A DNA stretch of 64,000 bases from Rickettsia helvetica (GTDB lineage Bacteria; Pseudomonadota; Alphaproteobacteria; Rickettsiales; Rickettsiaceae), in the NCBI RefSeq assembly GCF_963970025.1, contig NZ_OZ018776.1:186001-250000 (forward strand). Reading direction: 5' to 3'. The notes beneath the pieces were generated by a model, which saw only the letters and a list, made by a program, of their open reading frames with translations, was not told the origin of the DNA and ran no database searches. The number at the start of each line of letters is the position of its first letter. Positions within the stretch are counted from its first letter, which is position 1. The translations under genes and the position numbers were made by a program. Of this stretch, positions 7,902 to 18,287 are shown piece after piece.

Positions 7902-8570
7902 ATGGCTGCACATTTTGAAGAACTACAAAATTTTCATCAAAATTTAGATAACCTCAACTTTTTAGTACCGTTACAAAAATATAATCCCGAATGCCAACCA
8001 AAAGACTATAAGAGTTTTGTCAATATTGAAGCAATAACTTGGAATAGATTTTTAGTTAAATATCAGAAATTATTTGATAATCTTAGCGAAGAACATTCAG
8101 AAATACTATTTAGCATTTGTAGTGATAATGATGATTTTGTAAAATCATTACTTTCAGACTTCATCTCTCTTGATTTAGAAAAGCAAACTAAAACCATAAC
8201 CTATGTGATGGATAAATATAAAGGCAATACTGATTCTTATCATATAACTCGGCTTTTTAATATTTGTAATAATGCAATAAAGCTTAAAATAGTAAAATTA
8301 TTAATCTTAAATTCTATCTCTCTCGATTTAGAAAAACGAATTGAAATTTTAAAATATGTGACAGATAGATATAAAGATAACACGGATTCTATTTGTCATA
8401 TAACCACACAACTTTTCAATATTTGTAAAAATACGACAAAGCCTGAAGTTGTAAAATATTTTATTGATTATTTAGAACCTTGGAAAGGATTACCTATTTT
8501 TTGGTGTTATAATGATATGCTTCCTATAGGTGAAGTTTCTTCAAAACTACCGAGCCATGATTATGAATAA
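7902..8570 (+). CDS. Hypothetical protein with an internal duplicated ~58-residue unit
   Basis: A 222-residue protein of unknown function. Two tandem units are visible: ISLDLEKQTKTITYVMDKYK followed by GNTDS and HITRLFNICNNAIKLKIVK; and ISLDLEKRIEILKYVTDRYK followed by DNTDS and HITTQLFNICKNTTKPEVVK. The helical repeat pattern resembles an ARM/HEAT-like solenoid, but this is only a pattern judgement. The frame is open upstream of the ATG back to 7797 (reading ELVADISNIIKFIYQ), so this is probably the 3' part of the broken gene at 7301. No ribosome binding site precedes the ATG. Confidence 0.5.
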   Translation: MAAHFEELQNFHQNLDNLNFLVPLQKYNPECQPKDYKSFVNIEAITWNRFLVKYQKLFDNLSEEHSEILFSICSDNDDFVKSLLSDFISLDLEKQTKTITYVMDKYKGNTDSYHITRLFNICNNAIKLKIVKLLILNSISLDLEKRIEILKYVTDRYKDNTDSICHITTQLFNICKNTTKPEVVKYFIDYLEPWKGLPIFWCYNDMLPIGEVSSKLPSHDYE

Positions 8571-8648
8571 TATTTAAATCAGTAATAAAAATTCTAAAAT
8601 AATTCTAGAAATTTTATAATTTAGATGATATAAAGTTAAGCCATAACC

Positions 8649-8740
8649 GGAGAGATGGCCGAGTGGCCGAAGGCGGCGGTTTGCTAAACCGTTATATGGG
8701 TCATGCCGTATCGAGGGTTCGAATCCCTCTCTCTCCGCCA
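8649..8740 (+). tRNA. tRNA-Ser (anticodon GCU)
   Basis: Acceptor arms GGAGAGA (8649-8655) and TCTCTCC pair, followed by G and an encoded CCA ending at 8740. The anticodon loop TTGCTAA gives GCU. A long variable arm between the anticodon stem and GGTTCGAATCC is typical of tRNA-Ser. Confidence 0.95.
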
Positions 8741-8752
8741 GATCTGGACAGT

Positions 8753-8783
8753 TAGCCAATTCTTGCAGTTCTATCTAAGTATA
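8753..8783 (+). repeat. Remnant of a type-B palindromic repeat
   Basis: AGCCAATTCTTGCAGTTCTA followed by TCTAAGTATA matches the right end of the type-B repeat at 56711-56741 (AGCCAATTTTTGAAGTTCTA, CTGAGTATA). Only the last ~30 bases remain, just after the tRNA. Confidence 0.6.
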
Positions 8784-11700
8784 ATCTTTATCACCAAGCA
8801 TATTATAGATTTCTTTCATATGTTTATGCTTTAGCCACATCTCGGCATTCCCGATAATATAAAGGTTATTTTTAGCTCTACTAATACCGACGTTTAAGAT
8901 GTTTGGTTTTTCGGTCATGATGGTTCTAGTCCCGACATCTCTAGGTCGTTGAGCTCCAAGCAACATAATAACCGTATCTGCTTCTTTCCCCTGAAAAGCG
9001 TGAATAGTACCGATATTTCTATCACAAAAATCTTTTATATATTTCGGTAATTTTTGATCTTTAGTTAAATTTAATATTTTATATTTTTGTGAATATAAAG
9101 TTTAAAACTTTTATACATAGTGATTACATAAATCTGCTCTAATAACTCCTTTGAATTAGGTTTATTTAAAATAGATTTAAGTAATTGATATAATACGTCA
9201 AATTCTGCCTTAGACTCATGTTTACCTTTTTTGCTATTATTATCTGCAACATTTATCCATCGTGAATTACCCAAAATATCACTAATTACAGATTTTGACA
9301 CCTTCTATGGACTAGTAAAGGAAAACCAACTAGAGTTTTATTATATTTAGTTTGATACAAAGAGTTACGATCGGCTAAATGCTGCATGGAAACTTTGGAA
9401 GGCGACCAATCCGGAAATGAAACGCTAAATTTTCACATAGTTTTTCAATTAATTTTTGTTTAAGTGTAGAAACAGGCTGAGTTTGCATCGGGTCGCCTAC
9501 TACTACAACATTCTTTGATTTATATATAGCACTGGCAGCATATTGTGGTTGTGCTTGTCCGGCTTCATCAATAATAAGCCAAGAAATATTATTATGATTG
9601 AAATACTTAAACATATTATCGAAAGAATGGAAAGTAGTTGATACTACCGGTACAACCATAAAAAAGTTTTGCCAAACTGTTTGCCAAATTTTACGATCTA
9701 TATCCATAGACGATGTAGTTAAAATAGTTGCAAATAAATTCAAACTACACCAAAAAATATCAGCATTCGCATTTATAAAAACTTCATGTATTTTGGTAGC
9801 TTTAATAAATAGTTCTGATCTAAGTTGCTCAAACTTTTCGTTAAAATAAGGGGGGTTTTATGCAGTCTATTACTTTGTTCCTCCCAAATTTGCCAAAAAT
9901 GGTCATCTTCAAAATTTTTAACGTCAAAGCCATATTCTTTCAAAAGCTCGGTAGGTTTTACTAGTATATGTAAAATATCTTGCAACTTCATTATTTCCCT
10001 TGAAGCTTTTAACTTATTTTCTCTTTCTATGAAATATTGATATTTTTTTGTATTAAAGAATTTATGAATTTTTTCAGATAATTCGGAGTTAAATCCTTTA
10101 AAGTTTCTTTTTTCTAATTCCAAATCAATATTTTTTAGTATACGGTTTAACTTAGAAATTACATCTGTAAATTCTTCATCATTAATTATAATCTTATGTG
10201 TATTCAAAATATTTTTTTGCCTGATTTTGAGTAATCACTATATCGATAGCATCATAGATACCAGTAATTTTTTTATGTAATTCTTTAAATTCTTGACATT
10301 CCTGAACCCATTTATTTTTTAGGTCTGAAGGTGATTTACAATATTCAGGTTTATAGTTTACAGGAGTATGATCCTTATTTAAATATTGACGCATCGTGAA
10401 AGTTTTGGATTTATTATTATCCTTCTCATTTCTAATATCCCAAAACCGTTCAATAAACTTTTTCCTATTTTTAGAATTTCCAAGCACTGCTGAAAATATA
10501 CCCCAGCTATCTTTATTGGTTAAAAGTCGACTGAAAAAATCTAATTCATTTTGGTAAACGGGATCTATTTTAGTCTTAAGCGGTAACTCTTTAGAAATAT
10601 TTTCAACGGAATTATTGTAAAAGAAGTGATAACAATACTATAATTTTGTAATTCCGTTTTTAAAGTCTTTATATTATGCTTAAAGGGTTTTTTATTTGAA
10701 TTTTGTTGTTCGTGTACATGATTTTGTTTATCAAAACCATCCGGAGGATGGTTTAATTGTGATATTTTTAAAGCACGTTCAACATATAAAGGTTTGCGAT
10801 TATATCAAACATTAAAGTGGTTTTACCGGTACCAGGCGGGCCGTTAACGGCAAAAAGCTTTTCTGATGAAGGTAATATTGAGTTAATTGCTGCTGCTTGC
10901 AAAGCAGCTAAAGTATTTTTCGGTGAAGAAGGCCAACGGCTAAGTTGCATTTCTTTTGGTTGCAGTAAGCGTTTAAAAGCTTCTAAGTCCTCTAAAATAT
11001 CTATAGAATTTGGTTTGCTTTCTAATCCTAAATATTTAGAAATTGCTGAATCTTTAGTAATATTTTTTACATTTTTTCTAAGCGAATTTAGAGGCTTAAG
11101 AAAAAAACTATTAAACATTTCTAAAGACGGTGCCGATAATGAAGAACTAGTATTTTCTACATTATTTACTTCATCTGCCTTTGTTTCATTATCATTTTCT
11201 TCGCTCTCTTTTGCTTTGTTCTCTTCCGGCTTTTTCTTTTTTGATGCAATAACTCTTCTTACACAAATTTCAGAACGATCAATTAAATATTTTGACTTAA
11301 TCTTTAATGATGCAACTAAAAAATCAATAATACAATTGATTATCTCTAAATCTAGTTGTACTTACCCTTCGTTTATAACTTTACCGTAACTAAGTGATTC
11401 ACGTATTAAGCTATTATCTATGTCATCGAAATTAATTAATGTTGTAAGATCATCTTCACAAAAATCATCTTTGGTAATTTCGCCTAAAGCATATGCAGCC
11501 GTGGAAATAACCATTGAGTCTTTTTCATAAATCATATTTTCATTAATAGTTAATGCAGCAATAGGAGTAATGGTTGCAGTATCTTGATTTACGTGATCTT
11601 GTAAAATTTCTGTATTGATTTGTGTTAGGTTACTAATTTTTTTAAAAAATCAATTTTCGGCTTCTGACCATTTCAAGTATCCTAAATAAATATTCCAATA

Positions 11701-11961
11701 GACCGCTATGTCATTTTCATTTAGATCTATATCAAGGTCTTTTTTATCAAATTCTTCAAATGGTTTATCCCTCAATAAAAAAAGTGCTTCTTCATCCTTT
11801 AATTTATGGCTGAATTTTTCATCTAATAATTTCTTTTCTTTATATTCTTCTACAGCTTCAAAATATTGTTGCAAATTTTCATTCTTGAAGGGAGTTAAGT
11901 GTTCAATAGCTCTCCATACATCTAAAATAGATTTAATTTGTTCATCAGATTGATTGTACAT
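8775..11961 (-). pseudogene. Shattered superfamily 1 (Upf1/Dna2-like) helicase gene
   Basis: Minus-strand fragments in several frames reconstruct one large AAA-domain helicase of about 1000 residues. In order from the 5' end: N-terminal piece 11961-11650 (VWRAIEHLTPF); an acidic/lysine-rich linker and the Walker A piece 11118-10768 (FAVNGPPGTGKTTLMFD); central pieces 10560-10194 (KDSWGIFSAVLGN) and 10207-9773; the Walker B and motif III piece 9743-9375 (WLIIDEAGQAQPQ, VVVGDPMQTQPV); then 9301-9071; and the C-terminal piece to 8775 (IGTIHAFQGKEADT, PNILNVGISRAKNNLYIIGN). At least five frameshifts separate them, several explained by single-base changes (for example near 9071 after HKNIK). The gene once encoded an RNA/DNA helicase; its precise role is unknown. 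Confidence 0.8.
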
Positions 11962-12165
11962 AAAAAGAAGTTTACACTTAAAATAGAAATATCCTAAGTA
12001 TGAAACTAGCAGAAGTAAACAACTTTTTAATGTTACTATTTATAGCATATAAAGATGTGTATAATGAACACAATTATTACCAGATTATTAATGATTTTTA
12101 ATAAAACTTTATTATCTTTTATAAATTCATTTAATATATTTCCTTAACCCAAATAGGATATAATA

Positions 12166-12824
12166 AATGCACAATAATAAGGAAATTATTAAATATACAG
12201 TGTCTAGCATTTGGTCTTCTTGGAATCCTATAAACTAGTCACCAAGCATACAACTAGCTGCCTTAAGTTATATATTCTCTTGTTTAATTGATGGTAACGA
12301 TGCATATCCGAAGATGCACAAATAATAAATAATGACCAGGAATGGCTTAAAAGCAATCAAACTTTTACCTTTTATAACACAATGTCCATCTTCTCGTTAT
12401 ATGGAACTTGCAAAAGAGATACCTATATGCCTAAAAAGATTAAAAATATTTCATAAATTTGATGATGAGAATTACGTACCCGATGAAGCCGTTAGCATCT
12501 CATAAACTCATAGATAACTTTTCTAATTTATTGAAGCATTTTAAACTAACTCCTCTTATAGATCCTACTGATTCTAATCCTAACTATTGTATGGTATGGA
12601 GTTGGGCAAAAAATTTAGGGAATATTCCTAAATATTTTGGTCAAAAGCTAAAGCGTGTTTGTAATAATATAGAAGCAGCAGAAAATTATTGGGAGAGTTA
12701 TGAACCGGAGGCATTCTCTAATTTTTCTATCTTTCATGAGTTTATAAATACAATAACACATTGTAATGATGCATTATTAGGTTGTAGAGATATTAGATCC
12801 GATATATATTACAATGAACTGTAG
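12166..12824 (+). pseudogene. Frameshifted hypothetical gene
   Basis: Three plus-strand pieces follow one another in different frames: from ATG 12166 (EIIKYTVSSIWSSWNP, stop), from ATG 12332 (LKAIKLLPFITQCPS to FDDENYVPDEAVSIS), and 12459-12824 (LIDNFSNLLKHFKL, AAENYWESYEPEAFSNFSIF). The switch between the last two lies near 12500. The product is helical and resembles no family I know. Confidence 0.5.
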
Positions 12825-12895
12825 TTAATTCAGATAAATACAACCTTCTTCTTTAGCAAATAAAGCAATTAATGCCTATATAGTCAAATGTATAT

Positions 12896-14074
12896 TTAAA
12901 CCGCTTCAACGCACATAGCCATACCCATACCGCCACCGATACATAAAGTAACTAAGCCTTTTTTAGCTTTAACTCTTCGCAAGCTGTGTATTAAAGTAAT
13001 AAGAACACGTCCGCCGCTTGCCCCGATCGGATGACCGATTGCTATTGCTCCACCGTTAACGTTAACCTTATCCATATCCCATTTCATTTCACGGTTTACA
13101 TAAATACTTTGGGCAGCAAACGCCTCATTAACCTCGATAACTTCCAAATCATTAACGCTCCAACCTGCTTTACTTAAAGCTTTTTTGGAGGCAGGAACAG
13201 GGGCAGTACCCATAATGCTTGGATCAACACTGGCTGAAGCATAAGAAACAATACGAGCTAGCGGCGTTAAATTATGCTTTTTCAAAGCTTCTTCGGAAAC
13301 TACCATAAGACATATGCCACACCGTCATTAATAGAGGAAGCATTACCCGCCGTAACTACACCATTTTTATCAAAAGCAGGACGAATTTACTCAGAATTTC
13401 AAGGCTTGTATCAGGCCTTACTGTTTCATCATGATCAAACAAACTAGTAGTTTTTTTAATCGTTACTTCGATAGGTAAGATTTCATCTTTAAGAACTCCT
13501 GCTAGCTGTGCTTTAGCTGCTTTTTTATGAGAGCTTAAGGCAAATTCGTCTTGCTCTTGTCTGCTAATATTAAACTGTTTCGAGATATTTTCAGCAGTAA
13601 TACCCATAAATACTCCTGAAAATACATCGATTAACCCGTCATACTGCATTAGATCAACCATTTTAATATCGCCGAATTTAGCTCCTGCTCTGATATAGCT
13701 ACCGTGCATACCGAGCGACATATTCTCCTGCCCACCTGCTATAACTATTTCATTATCCCCGGTCATAATTGAATTTGCTGCAAGTGCTATGCTTTTAAGA
13801 CCTGAGCCGCATACTTTATTAATCGTATAGGCCCGGCACTTCTTGCGGTATTCCTGCATGAATCAGAGTTTGTCTTGCCGGATTCTGCCCACTACCGCCT
13901 GTTATCACTTGTCCAAGTATTACTTCATTTACTAAAGCAGGATCGATTTTACTATTTTACAACATATCCTTTATTAAATGCGCAGCAAGCATAGGCAGGT
14001 GTTGTACTAAGGCTGCCCATAAACGAGCCGAAAGCAGTCCTTTTCGCATGAGTTATATAAACTGGTTTTGTCAT
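12896..14074 (-). pseudogene. Acetyl-CoA acetyltransferase (thiolase) pseudogene
   Basis: From ATG 14074 to the stop at 12896, the span equals a full thiolase of 393 codons but is broken by several single-base frameshifts. Pieces: MTKPVYITHAKRTAFGSFMG at the start, then the active-cysteine region INKVCGSGLKSIALAANS (13859-13356), and the C-terminal half 13306-12896 with VIEVNEAFAAQ, GGAIAIGHPIGASGGR and CIGGGMGMAMCVEAV. One break lies between 13306 and 13400, where ILSKF should continue as RPAFDKNGVVTAGNASSIND. Thiolase makes acetoacetyl-CoA, the first step of polyhydroxybutyrate synthesis. The adjacent PHA synthase is also dead. Confidence 0.9.
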
Positions 14075-14109
14075 GGTATATACTGCTTAAATAAAATATA
14101 AAAATTTAA

Positions 14110-14303
14110 CAAGCACAAAAAGCTTTTTCGCATGGATCGAAAAACAAGTTCAGTATCATACCATGGCTTGACCACGGTATCCAAAAAAACAATTTAAAAT
14201 ACTAATAATTATTAGTATTTTAAGCTGGACCCCGTGACTTGATCACGGGGGGGGTGACAGTGGGAATCGATCCACGCAACAATACCTGCTCGCAATGACG
14301 ATA
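14110..14303. repeat. Type-A interspersed palindromic repeat
   Basis: It contains CATACCATGGCTTGACCACG, the central AATACTAATAATTATTAGTA palindrome, CTGGACCCCGTGACTTGATC and an outer CTCGCAATGACGA. The variant GGGGGGGG run marks local slippage. It ends at the decayed PHA synthase gene. Confidence 0.8.
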
Positions 14304-15385
14304 TTAATATTTATTCAGCGGTGTCAAGAATTTATACTCCTTAAATAATTTATCATTTATCAAATAACTAATATGTCCGTCTGTTACATTTATAAGCTTA
14401 GAGTTTTTTAATAATTTTTGCAAAGGTAAAATGGAAGATTTAGGCACTATTTGATCATCTTCTGCTGCTACTATATATACAGGACAATGAATTAAACTCG
14501 GATCAATAATAAAATTATCGATTTTCCATCTAAGATTTATAAACATATTTTCATCTAATATATTTTGTATGATTTGATTATAAACCTCCTTAGATATATT
14601 ATTACCTGACATAAGCCAATTCTCTATTCTAAATGCTAATTCTTACTCCTTATCGGAAGTTATAGAGAAAATTTTTTTTAATTTAGCATTGAAATAATCA
14701 GAGAATAAAAGAAAAAATAAAATTTGAATATGAATTTTAGGAATTATCGGTAAATTTTCTATGCCACTATCTAGTTTTAAATATCGATGCAACATTCTTA
14801 TATAGAAAAAATGAGAAAAATCCCACGGGCAGGTAAGTAACTAGTTAGAGTTTTTATAAATTTAGGCATAAGTACCTTTGTAGCTATCGCAAGGTTACCG
14901 CCAATACAATGTCCTATTAAATTAATTTCTTTAATTTTCAAACTATCTATTACTTCAATTATTTTATGCACATAGTCGTCTAGTAAATATTTAGGTTCCT
15001 CAATCTCTAGCCAATCTATTAAATAAACTTCACCGTAACTTCTCAAATTTTCAATAAAACTTTTGTCACAAGCTAAAAAAAATATTTCCGGTGAGTTGAA
15101 GATAGGGGGGATGATTAGGAAAGTTTTGATGTCATCCTAACTTCTTTCTATGTCATTCCCGGCTCCCCCTTTGTCATTCCCGCGAAAGCGGGAATCCATT
15201 TTTAATTTATTTTTACTGGATCCCGTGGCTTGTCCACGGGATGACGCCGAGTAATACAACACCCTATAATGCTTTGTTTGCATTACCATTTTACCGGATT
15301 TTAAATATTTATTACCTAAATTAGGTGTCTTTGTATAATTATTATAAAGGTCAAAATATTCCTGTAGTTTATTACTATCTAGCAT
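14304..15385 (-). pseudogene. Poly(3-hydroxyalkanoate) synthase pseudogene
   Basis: Pieces of a PhaC enzyme (class I/III, alpha/beta hydrolase fold) can be read: TFLIIPPIFNSPEIFFLACD just above 15060; the 15046-14798 piece with EVYLIDWLEIEEPKYLLDDY and the lipase-like box GHCIGGNLA holding the active cysteine; a middle piece with an in-frame TAA shortly before ATG 14612; and the C-terminal piece 14612-14304 with CPVYIVAAEDDQIVP and DGHISYLIN (catalytic Asp and His regions). The 5' piece 15385-15260 is followed by an inserted repeat. PhaC polymerises hydroxybutyryl-CoA into storage granules; this copy cannot. Confidence 0.85.
15130..15250. repeat. Type-A repeat inserted in the PHA synthase pseudogene
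   Basis: GTCATTCCCGCGAAAGCGGG, GGATCCCGTGGCTTGTCCAC and GGGATGAC modules interrupt the phaC reading frame. The truncated 5' ORF reads through it and ends in repeat-coded residues (SRFRGNDKG). Confidence 0.8.
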
Positions 15386-15415
15386 TGAGAGTATCTAATC
15401 TTATATTAGTAATTC

Positions 15416-15445
15416 TTGACAAAAGGCTAAATAATATTGTATAAG
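15416..15445 (+). promoter_or_regulatory. Probable sigma-70 promoter of tlcE
   Basis: TTGACA at 15416-15421, an 18-base spacer, then TATAAG at 15440-15445 (GTATAA with a 17-base spacer is equivalent). It lies about 115 bases before the tlcE ATG with no gene between. Confidence 0.6.
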
Positions 15446-15558
15446 TTCAGCACCTTTAGAATGTAATAACAGTATATAGGCTCTAAAGTTTTAGGGGAAA
15501 TATCTTTTCATAAAATCTTGAAGTGCTTAAGTTTTTTTTTTGTCCTTAGGGATTTATA

Positions 15559-17058
15559 ATGCTAAGTACCTCATCACGATCGTTTAAAAGCAAATTCAGA
15601 GCGGCATTTTGGCCTGTGCATAATTATGAACTCGGAAAGTTTATTCCGATGAGTGCCTTAATGTTTTGTATTTTATTTAATCAAAATGTTTTACGAATCT
15701 TAAAAGATAGTATTTTAATCTCCGAGATTAGTGCAGAAATAGCAGGTTTTGCTAAAGTTTATTGTGTTACGCCTGCCGCTGCTTTATTCGTGATTATTTA
15801 TGCTAAAATGATTAATCACCTTACTTTTGAAAAGATCTTTTATTATTTAAGTGCATTTTTCATCAGTTTTTTTGTTTTATTTGCCTTTGTAATCTATCCT
15901 AATATTCATATTTTTCATGTACATCCTGATAATCTAGCTGGATGGATGGAACGCTATCCTCATTTTAAGTGGTATATCTCATTAGTAGGTAATTGGGGTT
16001 ATATAGTATATTATAGTTTTGCCGAGCTTTGGCCTAATATTTTTTACGTATTATTATTTTGGCAGTTTGCTAATGAACTTACTAGTACCGAAGAAGCAAA
16101 AAGATTTTATACTCTCTTTTCGCTATTCGGCAACTCTTCTTTAATATTAGTCGGCTTTTTAATGATGAATCTATCATCGGAAAATACTATTATTAAGAAG
16201 TTTATGAGTATTTCGGATAGTAAAATCACTTTAGTTCAAGTATCCACGACAATTGTGGCGATTATTGCTATTATTTGTTGTTTGTTAGTTAGGTTTATTA
16301 GCAAGCACGTTTTCACTAACCCGTTATTTTACGCTAAAGCAAAAAGCAGCAGATCAACTACAGAACGTATGGGATTAATTAAGAGTTTGAAGTATATTGC
16401 AAAATCAAAATATCTATGGTTACTTTTAATTTGTTCAGCAGCTTTCGGCTTATCAATGAACTTAGTTGAAGCTGTATGGAAAGCAAAAATAAAAGAGTTA
16501 TACCCAACAGTTAATACTTATGCTGAATTTAATAGCTTATACATATTATGGACCGGTGTCACAATAATGGTTATGACCATCATCGGTAATAACGTTATGC
16601 GTATGCATAATTGGTTTGTTGCTGCGGTAATTTCACCGATTATAATAATGGTGACCGGCATTTTGTTCTTTACACTTATCGTATTTGATCAACAAATTTT
16701 ATCATTATTTGATGGAGCAATTTTAATGTCACCTCTTGCTCTTGCCGTTTCAATCGGCGGTATTCAAAATATTTTAGCTAAAGGTACTAAATATTCTATA
16801 TGGGATACTTCAAGAGAAATGTTATATATCCCTCTTGATGAGGAGCTTAAAACCAAAGGCAAAGCTGCGGTTGACGTGATAAGTGCAAAAGTCGGCAAAT
16901 CCTCTAGCGGTCTTGTGCAATCTATTATTTTTACTTTAGTTCCAACCGCTACTTTTACCTCAATCTCACCCATTCTAATGGTAGTATTTACTTTCGTATG
17001 CTTAGCATGGATTTATACAGTAAGAAAAATATATTTTGAATATCAAAAAATAGCATAA
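15559..17058 (+). CDS. tlcE: Tlc-family nucleotide translocase (TlcE/Tlc5 type)
   Basis: Rickettsial Tlc proteins are plastid-type nucleotide carriers of the inner membrane that import host nucleotides. The 499-residue length, the start FWPVHNYELGKFIPMSALMF and the blocks AELWPNIFYVLLFWQFANEL and GKAAVDVISAKVGKSSSG are typical. The sequence agrees with my memory of R. prowazekii Tlc5 rather than Tlc1-4; that protein is reported to carry GTP and GDP. About twelve membrane segments are expected and many hydrophobic stretches are visible. A good promoter lies upstream. Family call very sure; paralog number moderately sure. Confidence 0.92.
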   Translation: MLSTSSRSFKSKFRAAFWPVHNYELGKFIPMSALMFCILFNQNVLRILKDSILISEISAEIAGFAKVYCVTPAAALFVIIYAKMINHLTFEKIFYYLSAFFISFFVLFAFVIYPNIHIFHVHPDNLAGWMERYPHFKWYISLVGNWGYIVYYSFAELWPNIFYVLLFWQFANELTSTEEAKRFYTLFSLFGNSSLILVGFLMMNLSSENTIIKKFMSISDSKITLVQVSTTIVAIIAIICCLLVRFISKHVFTNPLFYAKAKSSRSTTERMGLIKSLKYIAKSKYLWLLLICSAAFGLSMNLVEAVWKAKIKELYPTVNTYAEFNSLYILWTGVTIMVMTIIGNNVMRMHNWFVAAVISPIIIMVTGILFFTLIVFDQQILSLFDGAILMSPLALAVSIGGIQNILAKGTKYSIWDTSREMLYIPLDEELKTKGKAAVDVISAKVGKSSSGLVQSIIFTLVPTATFTSISPILMVVFTFVCLAWIYTVRKIYFEYQKIA

Positions 17059-17079
17059 TGATATCGACATTGCCCGCGT

Positions 17080-17235
17080 GGATCCCAAGCCGCCATTGCG
17101 AGCGGGCATTGTTGTGTGGATCGATTTTCTATTGTCATCCCGCGACTTGATCGCGGGATCCAATCTATAATACTAAAATTATTAGTACTTTAAGTTATTT
17201 TACTAGATATCGTGGTCAAGCCACGATATGATACA
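17080..17235. repeat. Type-A interspersed palindromic repeat
   Basis: GTCATCCCGCGACTTGATCG and CGTGGTCAAGCCACGATATG flank the AATACTAAAATTATTAGTAC core. Its left edge ends the Nudix pseudogene frame. Confidence 0.8.
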
Positions 17236-17777
17236 TAGAACCTTTTATAAACTTTTCTATCATTCTAGTAACGGAACATTCTAGCTCAATATCTAATTTT
17301 GAATAATCAGAAAAGTTAAACCATTTAAGTTCATTCGATTCGTTATTTTTTATAAAATTATCATTATTTACTGTTTTTAGTAAAAATCGTACATCATAGT
17401 GATAATGAGCAGGCTCCTTATGAGTTTGCGGAATATAATGGGTGTCTATATCAAAAATCTCCTTATTTATAGTTTTGATCTCATTAATTCCGGATTCCTT
17501 CCATAGCTTCTTTAACTGCTACATTTAATATATTACTATCTCCATCACAATGACCGCCTGGTTGAAGCCACTTATCAAGCTTTTTATGGTGCATCAATAA
17601 AAATTTAGTTTTATCATTATTAAGTAAAAAAGCCGAAGCAGTGAAATATCCTATTTGTAAATCTCGGCTAAAAGGGTTTTCATATTCATTTAAAAATTCA
17701 AGCATTTTTGTTTTTGTAACAATTTCTTCAGGGTATGTACTACTGTAATTTAGTAGTTTAATATGTAATTCATTCAT
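17216..17777 (-). pseudogene. Nudix hydrolase pseudogene
   Basis: The first 97 codons (17777-17484) include WLQPGGHCDGDSNILNVAVK, the start of a Nudix box. The box should read KEAMEESGI, but an extra G in GAAGGAATCC turns it into EGIRN and a stop. The other frame then carries ESGINEIKTINKEIFDIDTH and HYDVRFLLKTVN, so one base separates this from a full gene. The last codons (YHIVA and TGA at 17216-17218) come from the neighbouring repeat. Nudix enzymes hydrolyse nucleoside diphosphate derivatives; the substrate here is unknown. Confidence 0.8.
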
Positions 17778-17881
17778 AACGATAATTTTTTATGTATTGA
17801 GCTTCGATATTTAACTCAAATTTCTCTGCTAAGTCAAATGAAAATAATGTCATATTTTACCATGTTTCATGGTAATTATTA

Positions 17882-17910
17882 TTGACAATTGATTAATGTT
17901 TAGTTATATA
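17882..17910 (+). promoter_or_regulatory. Consensus-like sigma-70 promoter
   Basis: TTGACA at 17882-17887, a 17-base spacer, and TATATA at 17905-17910. It lies 43 bases before the ATG of the small peptide pseudogene, which supports that locus as a former gene. Confidence 0.6.
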
Positions 17911-17952
17911 TTATGCTTCTAAGATTTAATATTAATTAATAAACTTATATTT

Positions 17953-18213
17953 ATGCTTAAAGAAATAATCAATGTATAGTAAACGGTAATACAAACCCTT
18001 GGTGTGGTAAGCTTGCAGTAGTAGGAGCATGTGCTGTTGGAATTTATGTAGTAGTAATTGATCCACCTTTGAAAATTGCTATGGCATGTGCTGCCGGCAT
18101 AATGGGGAACATTGGCTGCGATTAAAGTAGGAGAAGCCTGTTATAATTATTATATGGAAACAGATACTCAAGAAGGACTAATCGGGGAAGTAGAATATAA
18201 TACTGAAATATAA
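17953..18213 (+). pseudogene. Broken small glycine/cysteine-rich hydrophobic peptide gene (bacteriocin-like)
   Basis: ATG 17953 gives MLKEIINV and a stop. Shortly after, another frame reads VNGNTNPWCGKLAVVGACAV, GIYVVVIDPPLKIAMACAAG and IMGNIGCD to a stop; a one-base shift then gives TLAAIKVGEACYNYYMETD and EGLIGEVEYNTEI to TAA at 18211-18213. The short leader-like start, the NG/GN junction and a hydrophobic Gly/Ala/Cys core recall small class II-type bacteriocin precursors, but this is only a resemblance. At least two breaks make it non-functional. A strong promoter precedes it. Confidence 0.45.
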
Positions 18214-18287
18214 TAATAAAATATTTTTAATGAATTTAGAGGATAAGTACTTCTAAGAGGCTACCTGTAAGTTCATATCATTTAAGA

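Noticed and set aside
8574..8759. A minus-strand open frame across the tRNA-Ser
   Set aside because: It is antisense to the tRNA; residues such as AEREGFEPSIRH are the well-known false translation of tRNA-Ser.
10817..11389. A 190-codon plus-strand open frame
   Set aside because: It is antisense to the Walker A part of the decayed helicase; its Ser/Phe-rich product is the usual shadow of an AT-rich minus-strand gene.
15137..15385. An 82-codon minus-strand protein
   Set aside because: Its second half is translated repeat sequence and its first half is the 5' piece of the PHA synthase pseudogene.
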